Below are positions 1 to 10,910 of a DNA stretch of 64,000 bases, piece by piece (the first letter of the stretch is position 1; every line of letters starts with the position of its first letter). Where the stretch lies: positions 24,066,605-24,130,604 of the forward strand of contig JALGQZ010000013.1 of assembly GCA_023105745.1 (NCBI GenBank), read 5' to 3'. The position numbers and the translations under genes were made by a program. Origin of the DNA: Austropuccinia psidii. Lineage: Eukaryota; Basidiomycota; Pucciniomycetes; Pucciniales; Sphaerophragmiaceae. The notes under the pieces are model-generated. The model saw nothing but the letters and a program-made list of their open reading frames with translations. It was not told the origin of the DNA and ran no database searches.

Positions 1-435
1 GTTTGCAAGCCACAAGTCAGTCCTAGAGAGTGAAAAATCTTCACTTCCTCTACGTGGAAAGGTCTAGCACCCTTTCCACCCCATTTCAGGATAAAAAGGA
101 GGCTTTTCACAGCCAGAATTGTCTCCTCATCCTGCTCTTGAATACCCTACGTAGTAAACTGTCAAAAAAAAGCTTTACTCTTGGGTAATCAACAGGTATA
201 CTCTTAATTTAAAGTATTGTAGTCTTTATTATTGTAACCCAACAGGTAAAGCTGCACCCAGGGCTTTCAACAGCGCTCACCACCACTATATTCCTTATAG
301 TAAAGCCCTTTTATTATTAAATTAATCCATCTTTAACCCTTATAAAAACATTTTTAAACTATTCTCCACGTGTCACAGTCATAGTTTTAGTTGTAAATAG
401 CTTTATTACCACTTCAACATAGACTCATCCTGACA
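1..435 (+). repeat. LTR-A, 3' portion, cut by the window edge
   Basis: This matches the last third of the LTR that is complete at 60072-61510 and 51155-52591. Shared landmarks are the Cys-poor AT-rich body, the block around 'ctctacgtggaaagg', and the terminal CCTGACA. The LTR ends exactly at 435 and the next base belongs to a minus-strand LTR-B copy, so the A sequence probably inserted into that copy. The start and the matching TSD (expected ccagt) lie to the left of the window. Confidence 0.85.
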
Positions 436-1491
436 CCAGTGTTATTTGTAACTCCAAGTAGCTTTAATCCTCATTTAAGTTAATTATTTTAAGTTTTAAT
501 ATAAAGTAAGTTTATTAATATTGAATTTAATCACATGAAAAACTTAAAAATAGAGCTTTAAGCAGAGATCTCTTAAACTCAATTTTTAATTAATTTTTAA
601 AGAAATGTTAATTTTCTTTAAGTATAATTAAAAGAGTAAATTTCCAGGCTAATTACGCAGGGAACGTGCTTATAAAATACACTTAAAATTTAATTTATAT
701 GTAGATAGAATTGAATTGTAAGCGGTGTGGAAGTTTCAAGAAAATCCATTGAGAATTGGTTATTTAATGAATTTTTGAAGTTATTACTATTTTTCCACGT
801 AAAATTGCAATTCATACTAAACCTCAACTTTTGATAGTGTTTTTGATGCTTGTAGCCTTAAATCTTTATGCTTATTTCAGCTTTTAAGCTTAAAAAAGTT
901 TTGACAGTTCTTAAAACCTTAATTCCAAGCCTGCATATTGGGATTTACCCTTTGGCAGGTTGAAATTACTGTCCAAATTGTGATAAAACCAGTTTTAACT
1001 TTAAGGTTGGATCAAAGTCTAATCTCAAAGTTTAAATAAGGTTGAGAATTCTCCAATACAGGTGGACAACCTCAATCGAATCCTTGCAGATCCAAAAAGT
1101 TGGGTACCCCAGCTCTGTTTGGTATTTTTCCTTTGTCCCACCTTTTTGAGTGGATTTTGCCCTCTTATTTATTTAAAGCCATACTATGGCCTTAAAAACC
1201 TTTAAATTGAGCTCACACATGACTTACATTCTGTATGGCAAATCCTTAGCCAATTCAGTAAATTAACACAACACCTCAATTTTAACTAAAATTTTTGTAA
1301 GTTTGCATAAACCTTATGCAACTTTAAATTTAAGCTTATTTAAGCTTGAATTTAACAATTTTCAAAAAATGTTAAAAATGTCACATTAGTACTGTGAGAT
1401 TCTTAAATCTTCCAATAAAATAAGAAATAAGCATTTTTGGTTATAACACCCTGTGAGTGTACCGTAGGTTATTTTTGGTGTAGAATCCCAA
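436..1491 (-). repeat. LTR-B, left fragment, minus strand
   Basis: The reverse complement aligns along its length with about 35965-37023 of the intact element's 5' LTR, with moderate divergence and small indels. The remaining start of the same LTR is found at 15369-15537, on the far side of the C element. The last five bases, cccaa at 1487-1491, are repeated at 15369-15373 and are the C element's TSD. The distal end of this LTR (equivalent to about 37024-37994) is missing at the left because of the LTR-A junction at 435/436. Confidence 0.85.
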
Positions 1492-2254
1492 TGTAAAAAC
1501 CACTCACCAGGGGTAAGGGTATTCATTAATACACCCACTCAAACACCTCAAATCAGCAGATCCACTATTTGCATCAGCATTCAGCTTCAGCAATCTTCCT
1601 TGCTGAAACATGCATACAGTCTGGCTCATCAATACAGCCTGTCAATACTTGTACATGTTGGAATTACCCAATACAGTTTGGATACACCATTTCCAAACTG
1701 TATGATCACTCAATACCACCACTCCTCTTGTACAGGCCCTGTACAGCTGTACAGGACTGTTATTGGCCAGACTCAATTCAATCATCAAATCCTCTCATGG
1801 AAATTATCTCTCTGGATCAGGGATGGTGATTCTCACATATACCAGCCCCTCTTTCCCCCCCTGGGGACTTTTCCCCAGTTAATTAATTTAGTTTATTTAT
1901 TATTTTATGGATATTCTTATCCTTATTTTGGGTATTCTATTTATTTAATATTAAGTTAGTCTTTGCCTTTTCTTTCTTTGCCTGTACAGTATGAGCTGGG
2001 TGGCCATATCCTTATTAACCCTTCTCTTTTCATTCTGACAGGTTGAAACAGTGGGCTTGGACTTGTTTGTGGTTTGCTCTTCTATTTCCTACTCTTATTC
2101 TTTTCTTTATTCTTTTCTTATATTTCTTTTATTAGTAATTCATCTCTTAACACTCTTAAGTGTATTCCTCTTTATCATATCCTTGAGCCATCCATAGGTG
2201 AGTCCCTGTCTACGGAGTGCCAGGCCCTCTTCACTTAGAATAACCCCTGTGACA
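1492..2254 (+). repeat. 5' LTR of the C element
   Basis: It begins TGTAAAAACC and ends CCTGTGACA, and matches the 745-bp 3' LTR at 14624. The 5' copy is longer (763 bp), mainly through extra sequence near 1738-1757 containing CTGTACAG repeats. It carries three small modules seen in other LTR families here: a G/C hairpin followed by TTAATTAA (1861-1886), a block with GGCCATATCCTTATTAA near 2004, and a GTGAGT donor-like site at 2198-2203. Confidence 0.9.
1861..1886 (+). promoter_or_regulatory. LTR hairpin plus TTAATTAA module
   Basis: CTGGGG and CCCCAG form a short stem around a T-rich loop, followed at once by TTAATTAA. The same arrangement recurs at 14975, 20999, 21948, 29250 and 53534 in LTR families C, D and E, although flanking sequence is diverged. 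A role in the LTR core promoter or RNA 3' processing is an inference. Confidence 0.5.
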
Positions 2255-2967
2255 TTAAATGAATTAACTTATATTTGATTCTTTCTCTTCATTCATTTAA
2301 ATTCATTTCTCTCATTCATAAATCATGATTTTTCATGACTTTATGATTCTTTAATGATTATGATTTTTTCTGTCATCAATTTTCATCTCATTCATTTCAT
2401 TCATATGAAAATTGATTCTTCCTATTTTCGTTAATCATTGCTGACCATCTCATTTCATCTCATTTTTTATATTTCAATTCAAATTTCTTTGTCTTCATAT
2501 TTAGGTTTGATCAGGGGTTATTGATTGGATTATTCATTGGGATTCATTTGGTTTATTGATTCAGAAATTTAGGATTTTATTTGGATTGGACTGATTGACT
2601 CTGACTTCTCAAGGTATTTGATTGATCCTCAAGAATTGATTTTGATTATTTATTGATTTTGACTCATCAAGACATTGAACTGATTCCTGAAGATATTGAT
2701 TTGATCAATTGATTCCTCAAGACTTTGATTTTCATATTGAAGACACTTATTGATTGATTATTGATTTAATCAAGATTATTGATATTTAAATTTGAATTGA
2801 TTGTTGATATTGATTGAATTGATTGATTCATTGTTTATTGAATTTTATTTCACCTCAAGACTGTTGATTGGTTCCTCAAGATTCATCAAGATTTTTATTG
2901 TGACTGATTTGGCCAAGCTTTGATTTATGTTTTTAATACCATCAATTTATTATTCTAATTCATCATA
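2255..2967 (+). other. Untranslated leader of the C element
   Basis: This is AT-rich sequence between the 5' LTR and the gag start. From about 2560 to 2860 it is dominated by imperfect repeats of TTGATT. A similar leader follows the D LTR at 21380-21787, so C and D are related families. I see no clear tRNA primer site directly after the LTR. Possible splice acceptors such as the tttag near 2505 could pair with the donor-like GTGAGT in the LTR. No gene is seen. Confidence 0.7.
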
Positions 2968-4390
2968 ATGCCAGTTCAGCATAGCCCTCCAGCCAAGAGC
3001 ACTAGATCTCAAAGAAATCCAGCTGTTCTCACTCCTATAGCAAGGGTTCCTCTTGACTGCACACCATCAGTTCATCAACTGAGTGCAAACTTGGACAGAA
3101 GACCACCAATGGAAGGAGCAGCACCCTCAAGAAGAGGGGGAATGAAATCAAGAAGATCAAGATCTTTCTCTGGACTCTTGGGTGGCTACCCTGGCATGTC
3201 TGAAGGTGCAAGAGCAAGACTAGCGGAAGTTGAAGATGAAGAGGGGGAAGTGTCTGTGGAAGAGGAAGATTCTGGGGAGACTGAAGTGGCAGATTCTTTG
3301 GCAAATGCTCCAGAGGTGCCTCAGGGTTCCAATTTAGCCCTTTCTAATAAACCTCTTGTCTCTCAGGCTGGAACAAGTCTCCTCAAGAGGATGGAGCAAA
3401 TGACTCAATTCATGGGGCAGCTCACTCAAGCAGTTACCCCCAGGGACAATTCCAAAGCCCCTGCTTGCAAGACTCCATCCATGAAGGCACCCAATTCTTT
3501 TGATGGTACTCAAGCTCATAAAATGAGAGGATTTATCCAATCCTGTCAATTAATCTTCCATAATGACCCAAAAATTTCTTCTCTGATAGGAAGACAGTTC
3601 TTTACTCAACTTCTTTTCTCACTGGTAGAGCTGGAAAGTTGATTGAACCCTATCTCTCAAATATTTCCAATGGAGATCCTTCCTGAATCCTTAATAATTG
3701 GCAGTTATTTGAAACTGAATTATTCACTCTGTTTGGTGACCACAATGAAGTCAGAAAGGCTGAACAGGAGTTGGACAATTTGAGGATGAAGGAAATTGGT
3801 CATGTATCCTTGTACATTGCTGATTTCAGAAGCTTAATGTCAAGAATTGGAGTTTGGGGGAAAGAGCTTATATCCATGTTTACAGAAGAGGATTGGCATC
3901 AAGATTATTAGATCAGTTGGCTTCTCATCCTGGGACTTTTGACACTCTTCAAGAACTTATGGATGTCACTTTAGAATTAGACACAAGATATCATGAGAGG
4001 CAAAAAGAAAAGGGTGTAAATCAAGAGAAGAAGCCTCCTTCTACTGGGTCCAATCAATCTAGGCCTCCTCAGAACTCATCTTCAAAGAGGCCTCACCCAA
4101 AGAAGAATAAGAAGGGCAAGCAATTCCAATCTTCAAAGGACAAGCCCCATGCTGCTCTCCTCAATAAGGACAATAAATTAATTGGTTATGAAAAGGAGAG
4201 GAGGATTAAAGAGGGGTTGTGTACTTATTGTGGTGGAAAGCACCCAATTGAAAAATGCTTCAAGAGACCTCAGAGCAAGGCTGGGTCATCAAGAGGCTTC
4301 CCTAGCAAGCAGGGAAAAGCCTGCGTGGGGATAATGATGTGTTCAATGCTTCTCACTTATTTCCTTCAAGAGCACAATTGTGCACTCTGA
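2968..4390 (+). pseudogene. gag: gag of the C chromovirus, frameshifted
   Basis: This is the structural capsid-type protein of a Ty3/Gypsy element. The first frame (2968-3642) gives a proline/arginine-rich start, an acidic serine stretch, and the start of the capsid domain with an SFDGT-like motif and QSCQLIF. Capsid sequence then continues in another frame (around 3590-3890) and ends in a third (3854-4390). That last part includes the helix ELDTRYHERQKEK, a lysine-rich basic linker and one zinc knuckle, CTYCGGKHPIEKC (C-X2-C-X4-H-X4-C). At least two frameshifts and an internal stop near 3690 prevent a full product. The start was chosen at the first ATG after the leader. The family identity is secure; activity is very unlikely. 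Confidence 0.85.
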
Positions 4391-5133
4391 ATACTAGTTT
4401 CAAGAAATCTTTCAATTTTCTTATTTTTTCTTCTGTCTCTGATATTTTTTATAGTATTCTCATTGATTCTGGTGCTAAAAACTCTTATATTGCAAAGAAT
4501 TGTGTTCTCAAGTACTCATTGACTATGTCAGAGCTTCCTGAGAAGATTCCTCTTTTCATTCTGGATTCAAATGAATCCCCTGCCTTTTTCATCACCCATT
4601 ATACCAAGTTGGTCGTTGACTTGCCTTCCTTCCCAAGCTTTGAATGGGACTTTTTTATCTTAAAGTTACCCAAAGGAGAAGACCTGATATTGGGCTATGA
4701 TTTCCTTTACCATTTCAATCCCATTATTGATTGGAAAAATGGATTGATCACCTATGATTCTAATCCTAAGGATTCTAGTGGTATTCTTCCTTCTGCTAGT
4801 AATGACTTTGCCAACGCTGTCAACAGTGTTGCTCTGGTTGGTGAACTTAAGACACCTTGCCTTCCTTCTTCTGTCCATATTCCTTCCATCATTCCCTCTC
4901 AGTCTTTACTTCCATTAAGAGATGAAGTATTCAAAGAGATAAAAAATGTTGGAGAAGATGTTGCTATATCTTCACTTCATCTCTTTCAAGGGGATATGGA
5001 CCTTCCTCCTTTATCTCTTCATGCCTCCCTGGAGGAGCAGTGGGATGAGGAGGAAGAGCCAGAAGACATTGAAACTGTGTTGAAGGTAGTCCTCCTGCTT
5101 ATCACCAATATTTGGATGTATTCTCCAAGGTGA
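4391..5133 (+). pseudogene. Retropepsin region of C-element pol
   Basis: The open frame 4339-5133 overlaps the end of gag by about 50 bases in another frame, as expected for a gag-pol junction. It holds an aspartic protease with LIDSGAKNSYI (catalytic DSG, around residues 46-48 of this frame) and the second hydrophobic element EDLILGYDFLYHF, followed by DWKNG. An acidic tail then leads towards RT. The frame ends at 5133 where RT continues in another frame from about 5112. The catalytic triplet is intact, but the polyprotein is broken. Confidence 0.8.
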
Positions 5134-6680
5134 AAGCAGAGAAACTTCCTCCACACCGCACCTGTGATCATAATATCAAATTGGAGGGTCTTCTACCTCC
5201 AATTGTTGTTATCTACTCATTATCAAACCAAGAGTCAGAAACACTGCAGGCCTACATTTCAGAGAATGTAGAGAAAGGTTTCATAATACCTAGCTCCTCT
5301 TCAACAGGGGAACCTGTCCTTTTTGTCAAGAAAAAGGATGGAGGTCTTTGTTTTTGTGTTGACTACTGCAAACTCAATCCTGGCACTAGGAAGAACAGGT
5401 ACCCTGTTCCTCCTATGAACCAGCTCCTTACCATATTCAACTGTTCCACCATCTTCTCCAAGATAGACCTGCGTGGTGCATATAACCTTCTGAGAATCTA
5501 ACAGGGCGATGAGCACTTAACTGCCTTCAGAACCAAGTATGGTAGTTATGAGTATTTGGTCATGACATTTTGTTTTACCAATGCTCTAGCTTCTTTCCAC
5601 AATCTGGTGAATGATATATTTGCAGATTTTTTGGATGTGTTTGTTGTGATTTATCTAGATGATATTATGGTTTTCTCCAGTTCTGAGGAAGAACATGTCA
5701 AACATGTGACCTCCGTCCTCGAAAGGCTGATAGAGAATAATTTGTTTGCTAAAGCCTCCAAGTGTGGAATAATTGGCCTATGTTGTTTCAAGTGAAGGCC
5801 TCAAGATGGATTCTTCAAATGCTCAAAAATCCTCAATTGGCCTCAGCCCAGAAACATCAAGGCTCTTCAATCCTTTCTTGGCTTTGCCAATTTTCATTGT
5901 CATTTCATAAAAAATTACTCTAAAAAAATCACTTCTCTCACTTCCCTTCTCAAAAAAGACTCTCCCTTTATCTTCAATGAGGAAGCTCTTAGCCAGTTTC
6001 AAATACTCAAAGAAGCATTCACCACTGCACCTATCCTTGCTCATTTCAATCCTTCTTTACCAGCTATAGTGGAGACTGATGCTTCTGATTATGGTTTGGG
6101 TGCTGTACTGAGTCAGGTGAATGACTCAGGAAAGCATCCCATTGAATTTGATAGTTGCAAGCTGCTTCCAGATGAGCTCAACTATAAAATTCATGAAAAG
6201 AAACTCCTTGGAATAGTTTGGGCTCTCAAGTGCTGGAGAGCTTTCCTTCTTTCTCTTTCCAATCCTTTTGAGGTCTTAACAGACCACTCTTCCCTTCAGT
6301 ATTTCATGTATTCTAAAGTTCTTACTAATTGTCAGGCCCGTTGGGCTGAATTTCTTTCTGAGTTTCATTTCAAAATTACTTACCACCCTGAAAGGATGGC
6401 CACTTTACCAGATGCCTTGTCACGTCGGGACGACGTGTACCCAGAGAGGGGGGTGAACTTCATCAGCAATAATCCTCAAAATTTTCATCATGTAATCAAG
6501 CAAGATGGAATTCAAGAGTCAAGATTCTTCTCAATCAAAGTAGACATATTCTCAGATTTAGTTGACAAGATTCAAAAAGAAGTATGGAAAGACAATGATT
6601 ATAAGGAAATACTCAAGCAACTAGCAGGAGGTGAATCAGTTCCAGATTATTCTCTTGAACCTCAAGCCAAGTTATTATAA
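5112..6680 (+). pseudogene. Reverse transcriptase and RNase H of the C element
   Basis: The RT is spread over three frames. The segment 5112-5501 has the fingers motif KKKDGGLCFCVDY and the palm start FSKIDLRGAYN, and ends in a TAA. 5502-5795 has the catalytic YLDDI motif near 5650. The connection runs through 5800-6060 in a broken frame. RNase H occupies 6069-6500 (ETDASDYGLGAVLSQ, then the TDHSSL block, then PDALSRR). The frame 6069-6680 goes on into the tether before integrase. YLDD is intact, but stops and frameshifts near 5500, 5795 and 6680 disable the protein. The order RT-RNase H-integrase identifies Ty3/Gypsy. Confidence 0.85.
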
Positions 6681-6689
6681 TTCAAAGAT

Positions 6690-8080
6690 AGAGTTGTAAT
6701 CCCAAGCAATTAAGAAATCCAACTCAATATTCTTCAAAAGCATCATGACTCACCATTGGCTGGCCATCCTGGCCAGGAGAAGACCCTCAAGCTCATCAAG
6801 AAGTATTTTTCTTGGGCTGGCATGAATCAATTCATTAAGGACTATGTGTCCTCATGCCAGCAATGTTCAAGAAACAAGAACATTCATCATAAGAAGTTTG
6901 GATTACTCAAACCTCTTTCAATTCTGTCTGGTCCTTGGAATTCATTATCAATGGACTTCATCACTCAATTTCCACTGTCCAACAATTTTGATTCAATTTT
7001 AGTAGTTGTGGATAGATTCTCAAAAATGGCAATATTCATTCCAGCTTAGGAACAATCACTGCTCTGGAATTAGCTAAAATCTTTATTAGCCATGTCTTTT
7101 CCAAACATGGCCTTCCAGTTAGTATTGGTAGTGATAGGGGTTCTTTATTTGTTTCATCATTCTGGACTTAATTATGTCAGCAGCTCAAGATATCAAGAGA
7201 TCTTCCAACTGAATTTAATCCTGAAACAGATGGACAGACAGAGAGGGTAAATCAGATTCTAGAACAGTATCTTTGGATGTATGTCAGTTACCATCAAGAT
7301 GACAGGCACACCTGGCTCCCTCTGGCTGAATTTGCCTATAATAATGCAGAACATTCATCAACAAAGCAATCACCTTTTTTCACCAATTATGGAAGAAATC
7401 CCAGCTTTGACTCAATCAATGTTTCTCAAGACTCACCTGCTGGAAATTTATGAAAAAAACTCCAATCAGTACAGCAAGTTGTCAAAGAAGAATTAGAGTC
7501 AGAAATAAGGAGGTTGAAGAAGTATGCAGATAGAAATAGAGCAATTCCACCTGATTTCCAACCTGGGGATAAGGTATGGCTAGCTCCCAAGAACATCAAG
7601 ACTACAAGACCCACCAAGAAACTTTCAGAAAGATGGTTGGGACCATTAGAAGTCATTAAGAAGATTGGAAGTCATGCATACCACCTCAAGTTGCCTCAAC
7701 AATGTACATCAGTTCCCACTATATTCCATGTGTCCTTATTAGAACCAGTGAAGCAATCAGCTATCCAAAATTGACATCAATTTCCACCACCACCAGTCTT
7801 AGTGGAGGAGCAACAAGAATGGGAAGTGGCTCAGGTTCTGGACTCCAAACTCAAGAGAGGTAAATTATGGTATCTTGTAGAGTGGAAAGGATTCAGTGAA
7901 GACCCAGAAAGAACAAGTTGGGAACCAGATCTCAACCTTACCAGCTCACCATACCTTGTAAAGGATTTCCATTCATTTTATCCTGGTAAGCCTGGTCCAC
8001 ATACCTCAGAGTTTGATTTATGGTGCTTGGTGGGGAGAAGAAGTTATGAAAGTAAGTTCCTCTCCTGGCATGCACTTTGA
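6690..8080 (+). pseudogene. Integrase and chromodomain of the C element
   Basis: The HHCC zinc-binding region is at 6740-6890 (GHPGQEKTLKLIKKYF, then SCQQCSRNK). The catalytic core starts with SMDFI and VVDRFSKMA in the frame 6756-7049, which stops at a TAG. The rest of the core, with a [16 protein letters not shown] block near 7220, is in broken frames. The C-terminal integrase part lies at 7514-7774 (GDKVWLAPKNI, then LSERWLGPLEV). A chromodomain follows at 7802-8000 (WEVAQVLDSKLKRGKLWYL, VEWKGF, TSWEPD). A chromodomain is known to direct related elements to heterochromatin by reading methylated histone H3. At least three breaks make this a pseudogene. Confidence 0.85.
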
Positions 8081-8706
8081 AGGGGGTATTCTCCCCATAT
8101 GTTGTTGTAAGAATCACCTTGGCCACTTTGTGGGCACTTCTCCACTTTTTGGGACAAATTCAGAAAGCATGCAACATCAATACCCTCTGATTTAGACCTT
8201 ATCAAGATATGGCCTGCTCTCTTCTTCCTTTTTTCTTTTCTTTTCCCTTTATCAATATTTCAATTCATGCCAATAATCATTATTCAAGACTTTCATTACT
8301 TCAAGTCATTTATGAAAACTTGTTTCATGTTATGGTTATTGGTGGGGAGTGGGAGTTATTAAAGTAAGTTCCATCTCCTGGTATACATCCCTGAGCGTTC
8401 TACTTCTTGTAAAACATTACTTTGGCCACTCTGTGAGCATCAAATTCTTGGTTTTCATTTTCAGACACTCTTGGCCAAAATCAAGCAACTCACCACAAGG
8501 ACAAACCATCAGGAATTTCTTTATTTCTTTTTCTCCCATTCTCTTTCTTTTTCTTTACTTGTATAATTTTGTTTTCTTTCATTTCGTTGAAGCAGTAGCA
8601 TCCCCTCCCAAGTCATGTATTGGGAGGTTCCATTTATTTTTCATTTTCTTAGTAGCTATAAGAGTGGGGATAGAAGTCAAACCAAACACAAACAAAGACA
8701 ATAAAA
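8081..8706 (+). other. Non-coding stretch with a local duplication
   Basis: I see no gene on the plus strand. The segment about 8017-8140, which overlaps the end of pol, is repeated imperfectly at about 8331-8470. Shared blocks are TTGGTGGGGAG, AAAGTAAGTTCC, CTCCTGG and TTGGCCACT-TGTGAGC-like sequence. Between the copies lies a pyrimidine-rich run (8218-8250). The antisense pseudogene starts to overlap at 8707. Confidence 0.55.
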
Positions 8707-9846
8707 CTAGTTATCTCTACCTAGATCATCAAAGGTTCTCTGAAAGTCATTTATCAACTCATCTTCATATCAGGCAAATTTTGCAGCCATCTCTTCTGAA
8801 GCAGTACCCGGAATAGTTCTATCATTTTCAAACATAATCACCTCCCTGCTATTTCTATCAACTCTCCTTAATAGCCTGGACACAGCTTCTTGGTTTTAAC
8901 TCACCGCGTTTGTATCTTCTCTGGTAATTTGGTTAGGCCAACAATCTCTTCTTTGAAAGACTTGAGCGGCAGGAAACAACAAAGGAGACAATCCATCCCT
9001 TCTTCTACTTGAACTGGCCATAGGTTGGAGTTGCTGAGAGGTGGTTATGGGTGAGTTCCTGGGTTTCTGGTTGGGTGATGGTCTTACTGCTTGATTCAAG
9101 GCAAGCCTGGGATGGGAAGGACTTGGTGAAGCAGGAGGAAGGGAAGTAGGAATGGAAGCGAGAACAGGTTGGAAAGCTCTGGGAGTACTGGAAATAACTT
9201 GACTTTGGAATCTGTTGGCAAGAGGCTGAGAAGAGGAAGTTCTGGATGGTGGTCAACTGAATGAGGGACAACTACAACTTCTTCACCATCCAACTCATCA
9301 CTACCTTCAGCATCTGGATCAGTTGGGGAATCAGCAATCCTTCTTATCCTTTTCAATATCCCTTAAGTATTGATCCTGGCGATTGGGACTTCTGAGCTGG
9401 AATATATTGGCCTACCACCACATGGAATTGGCCCTCCAACATTAGTCCACCTTGCCACATCCCTCTGCCTAGAACCAGGCACTACATCAAGAATATCAGT
9501 ACCAATTGTAATCAAGGTATTCAAGTTACTCACAATGGGAATACCCTTAATTTCCATCAGGAGTAGGTGCCTCAGTAACTGAGAACTCTTTCCCAAAAGG
9601 CCCATCTTTCCTACTCCATAAATACCTCCTGACACTAGAAGTTGGCACCCCAGTACAACAACATGGCCTCTTTCCAATGAAACAGTAATAGCACTTTGAA
9701 TATCGAGGATTGTAGTGTTGAAAACAATCCTTACCCCTGGCCAAACACTCAGTACAAGCAGGATCAAGGCCCTCAACTGCCTTGTAACTGTCATATGTTT
9801 GGGAGGGATCAAAATGTCCAGAAGAAGCCATGGAGGGTGAAGACAA
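8707..9846 (-). pseudogene. Antisense Zn(II)2Cys6-like gene carried by the C element
   Basis: It reads opposite to pol and converges with it. The first frame (9846-9547) gives a cysteine cluster at residues 31-62 with spacing C-X2-C-X6-C-X10-C-X2-C-X6-C, followed by two more cysteines. This matches the GAL4-type Zn2Cys6 consensus (C-X2-C-X6-C-X5-12-C-X2-C-X6-8-C). After it come RYLWSRKDGPFGKEF and, in a second frame, RQRDVARWTNVGGPI and IYSSSEVPIARI. An acidic linker (SPTDPDAEGSDELDGEE), a long Ser/Pro-rich region, the block FQRRDCWPNQITRED, and a C-terminal helical part ending in FDDLGRDN follow. Breaks are a frameshift near 9546, a TAA at 9363-9365, a frameshift near 9260, and further stops at 8896 and near 8770. 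I recall a multi-copy rust family of this kind without a known function. DNA binding is inferred from spacing only. The basic residues usual after the second cysteine in GAL4 proteins are sparse, so a different zinc-binding fold is possible. Confidence 0.65.
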
Positions 9847-10910
9847 TCAACCGAAGACGCCAGAACCACAAAGGACAGATGGTGGAGGCGCAGAAGGAGA
9901 AGATTCAGTAAGTTCAGTCAGTTTGGAACTCATAACTGAAGAATATGCAAGCAGAAGATTCAATATTTCAGAATCAGCCCACTCCAAGTCAAAGACAAAT
10001 GACCTTAAGCAAATGGGGCATAACTCAATTATGCCCCCCCTCAAAGCCTCCAAGGTGAAGATTCAAGACCCCTTTGGGGCTTAATTCATCACCCAGGACC
10101 TCGCCTGCAGCTTTGGGAAGGACAGGATATTGATGGTCCTGGACCCTCTCAATGGGTCCAGGCCATGTAGGTGAAATATGGGCCCATGGAACCCCTGAGT
10201 CCCCAGCAAAATTGGGCCTAGGGGGTCCATTTTGGTCCTGGAGGCCTCCAATAGCCCCCACAGACTGCGGACCACAGACCATGGCCCACAGACTGCAGCA
10301 TACGGTACATGGCCGGCGGACTGTAGGACACCAAAAACAAAGAAAAGGCCAAAAAGGGCCATAGAACCAAATACTACCAATTTTCACCCAAGACACAAAA
10401 AAGGCCCAGAAGGCCATGGAACCAAGAATCATCAAGATTTACCTTAGCAAGGGCCAAGGCCCAAAGACTATGGTAAGGCCAGGGGGAGGTATTTCCAAGA
10501 CAAATGGGGACAAGACCCCTTGAAGACTCTTTCCAGTACATTTTCAGCTGGGCAAGAAGGGTCCAACATCAGGTTGGCCCTTGGCAATTGAGTATACCTT
10601 CATATAATCATTCTGCATCATTTTTGAGCAGAAGGGCTCAGTGGCAATCATTTTTGGATACAACCCAAGGCCATGCCCCAAGAAGAAAGACTCATTGAAT
10701 CAGAAGAAGAAAATGACATATTTTGAAGTGGAAGACTTACTCAAGTTATAAGAAAGGGGGAATAAAATTAATTTGACAGGGAAGAATTGTAAGGGGATTT
10801 TCAGGATAATGGTCAAGAGGAAATGAAAATTAAAAAGAATTTTTTTTGACAAAATGTGGGGATATTGAGATGCCACTCAACAGTGGCAGGGTATTATGGT
10901 GTTCAGGAGC
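9847..10910 (+). other. Untranslated region upstream of the antisense gene
   Basis: No convincing gene is seen, although open frames exist on both strands. It is less AT-rich than the surroundings and holds a short repeat cluster at about 10258-10325 built on CCACAGACTGCRG and GACCACAGACCATGGCC. It should contain the promoter of the antisense gene and the 3' untranslated part of the C element. The last five bases, ggagc (10906-10910), are the TSD of the solo LTR that follows. Confidence 0.5.

Noticed and set aside
10025..10435. 136-codon minus-strand frame rich in Trp, Gly and Phe
   Set aside because: Overlapping frames on both strands come from GC-richer repeat words; I see no protein features or consistent start.
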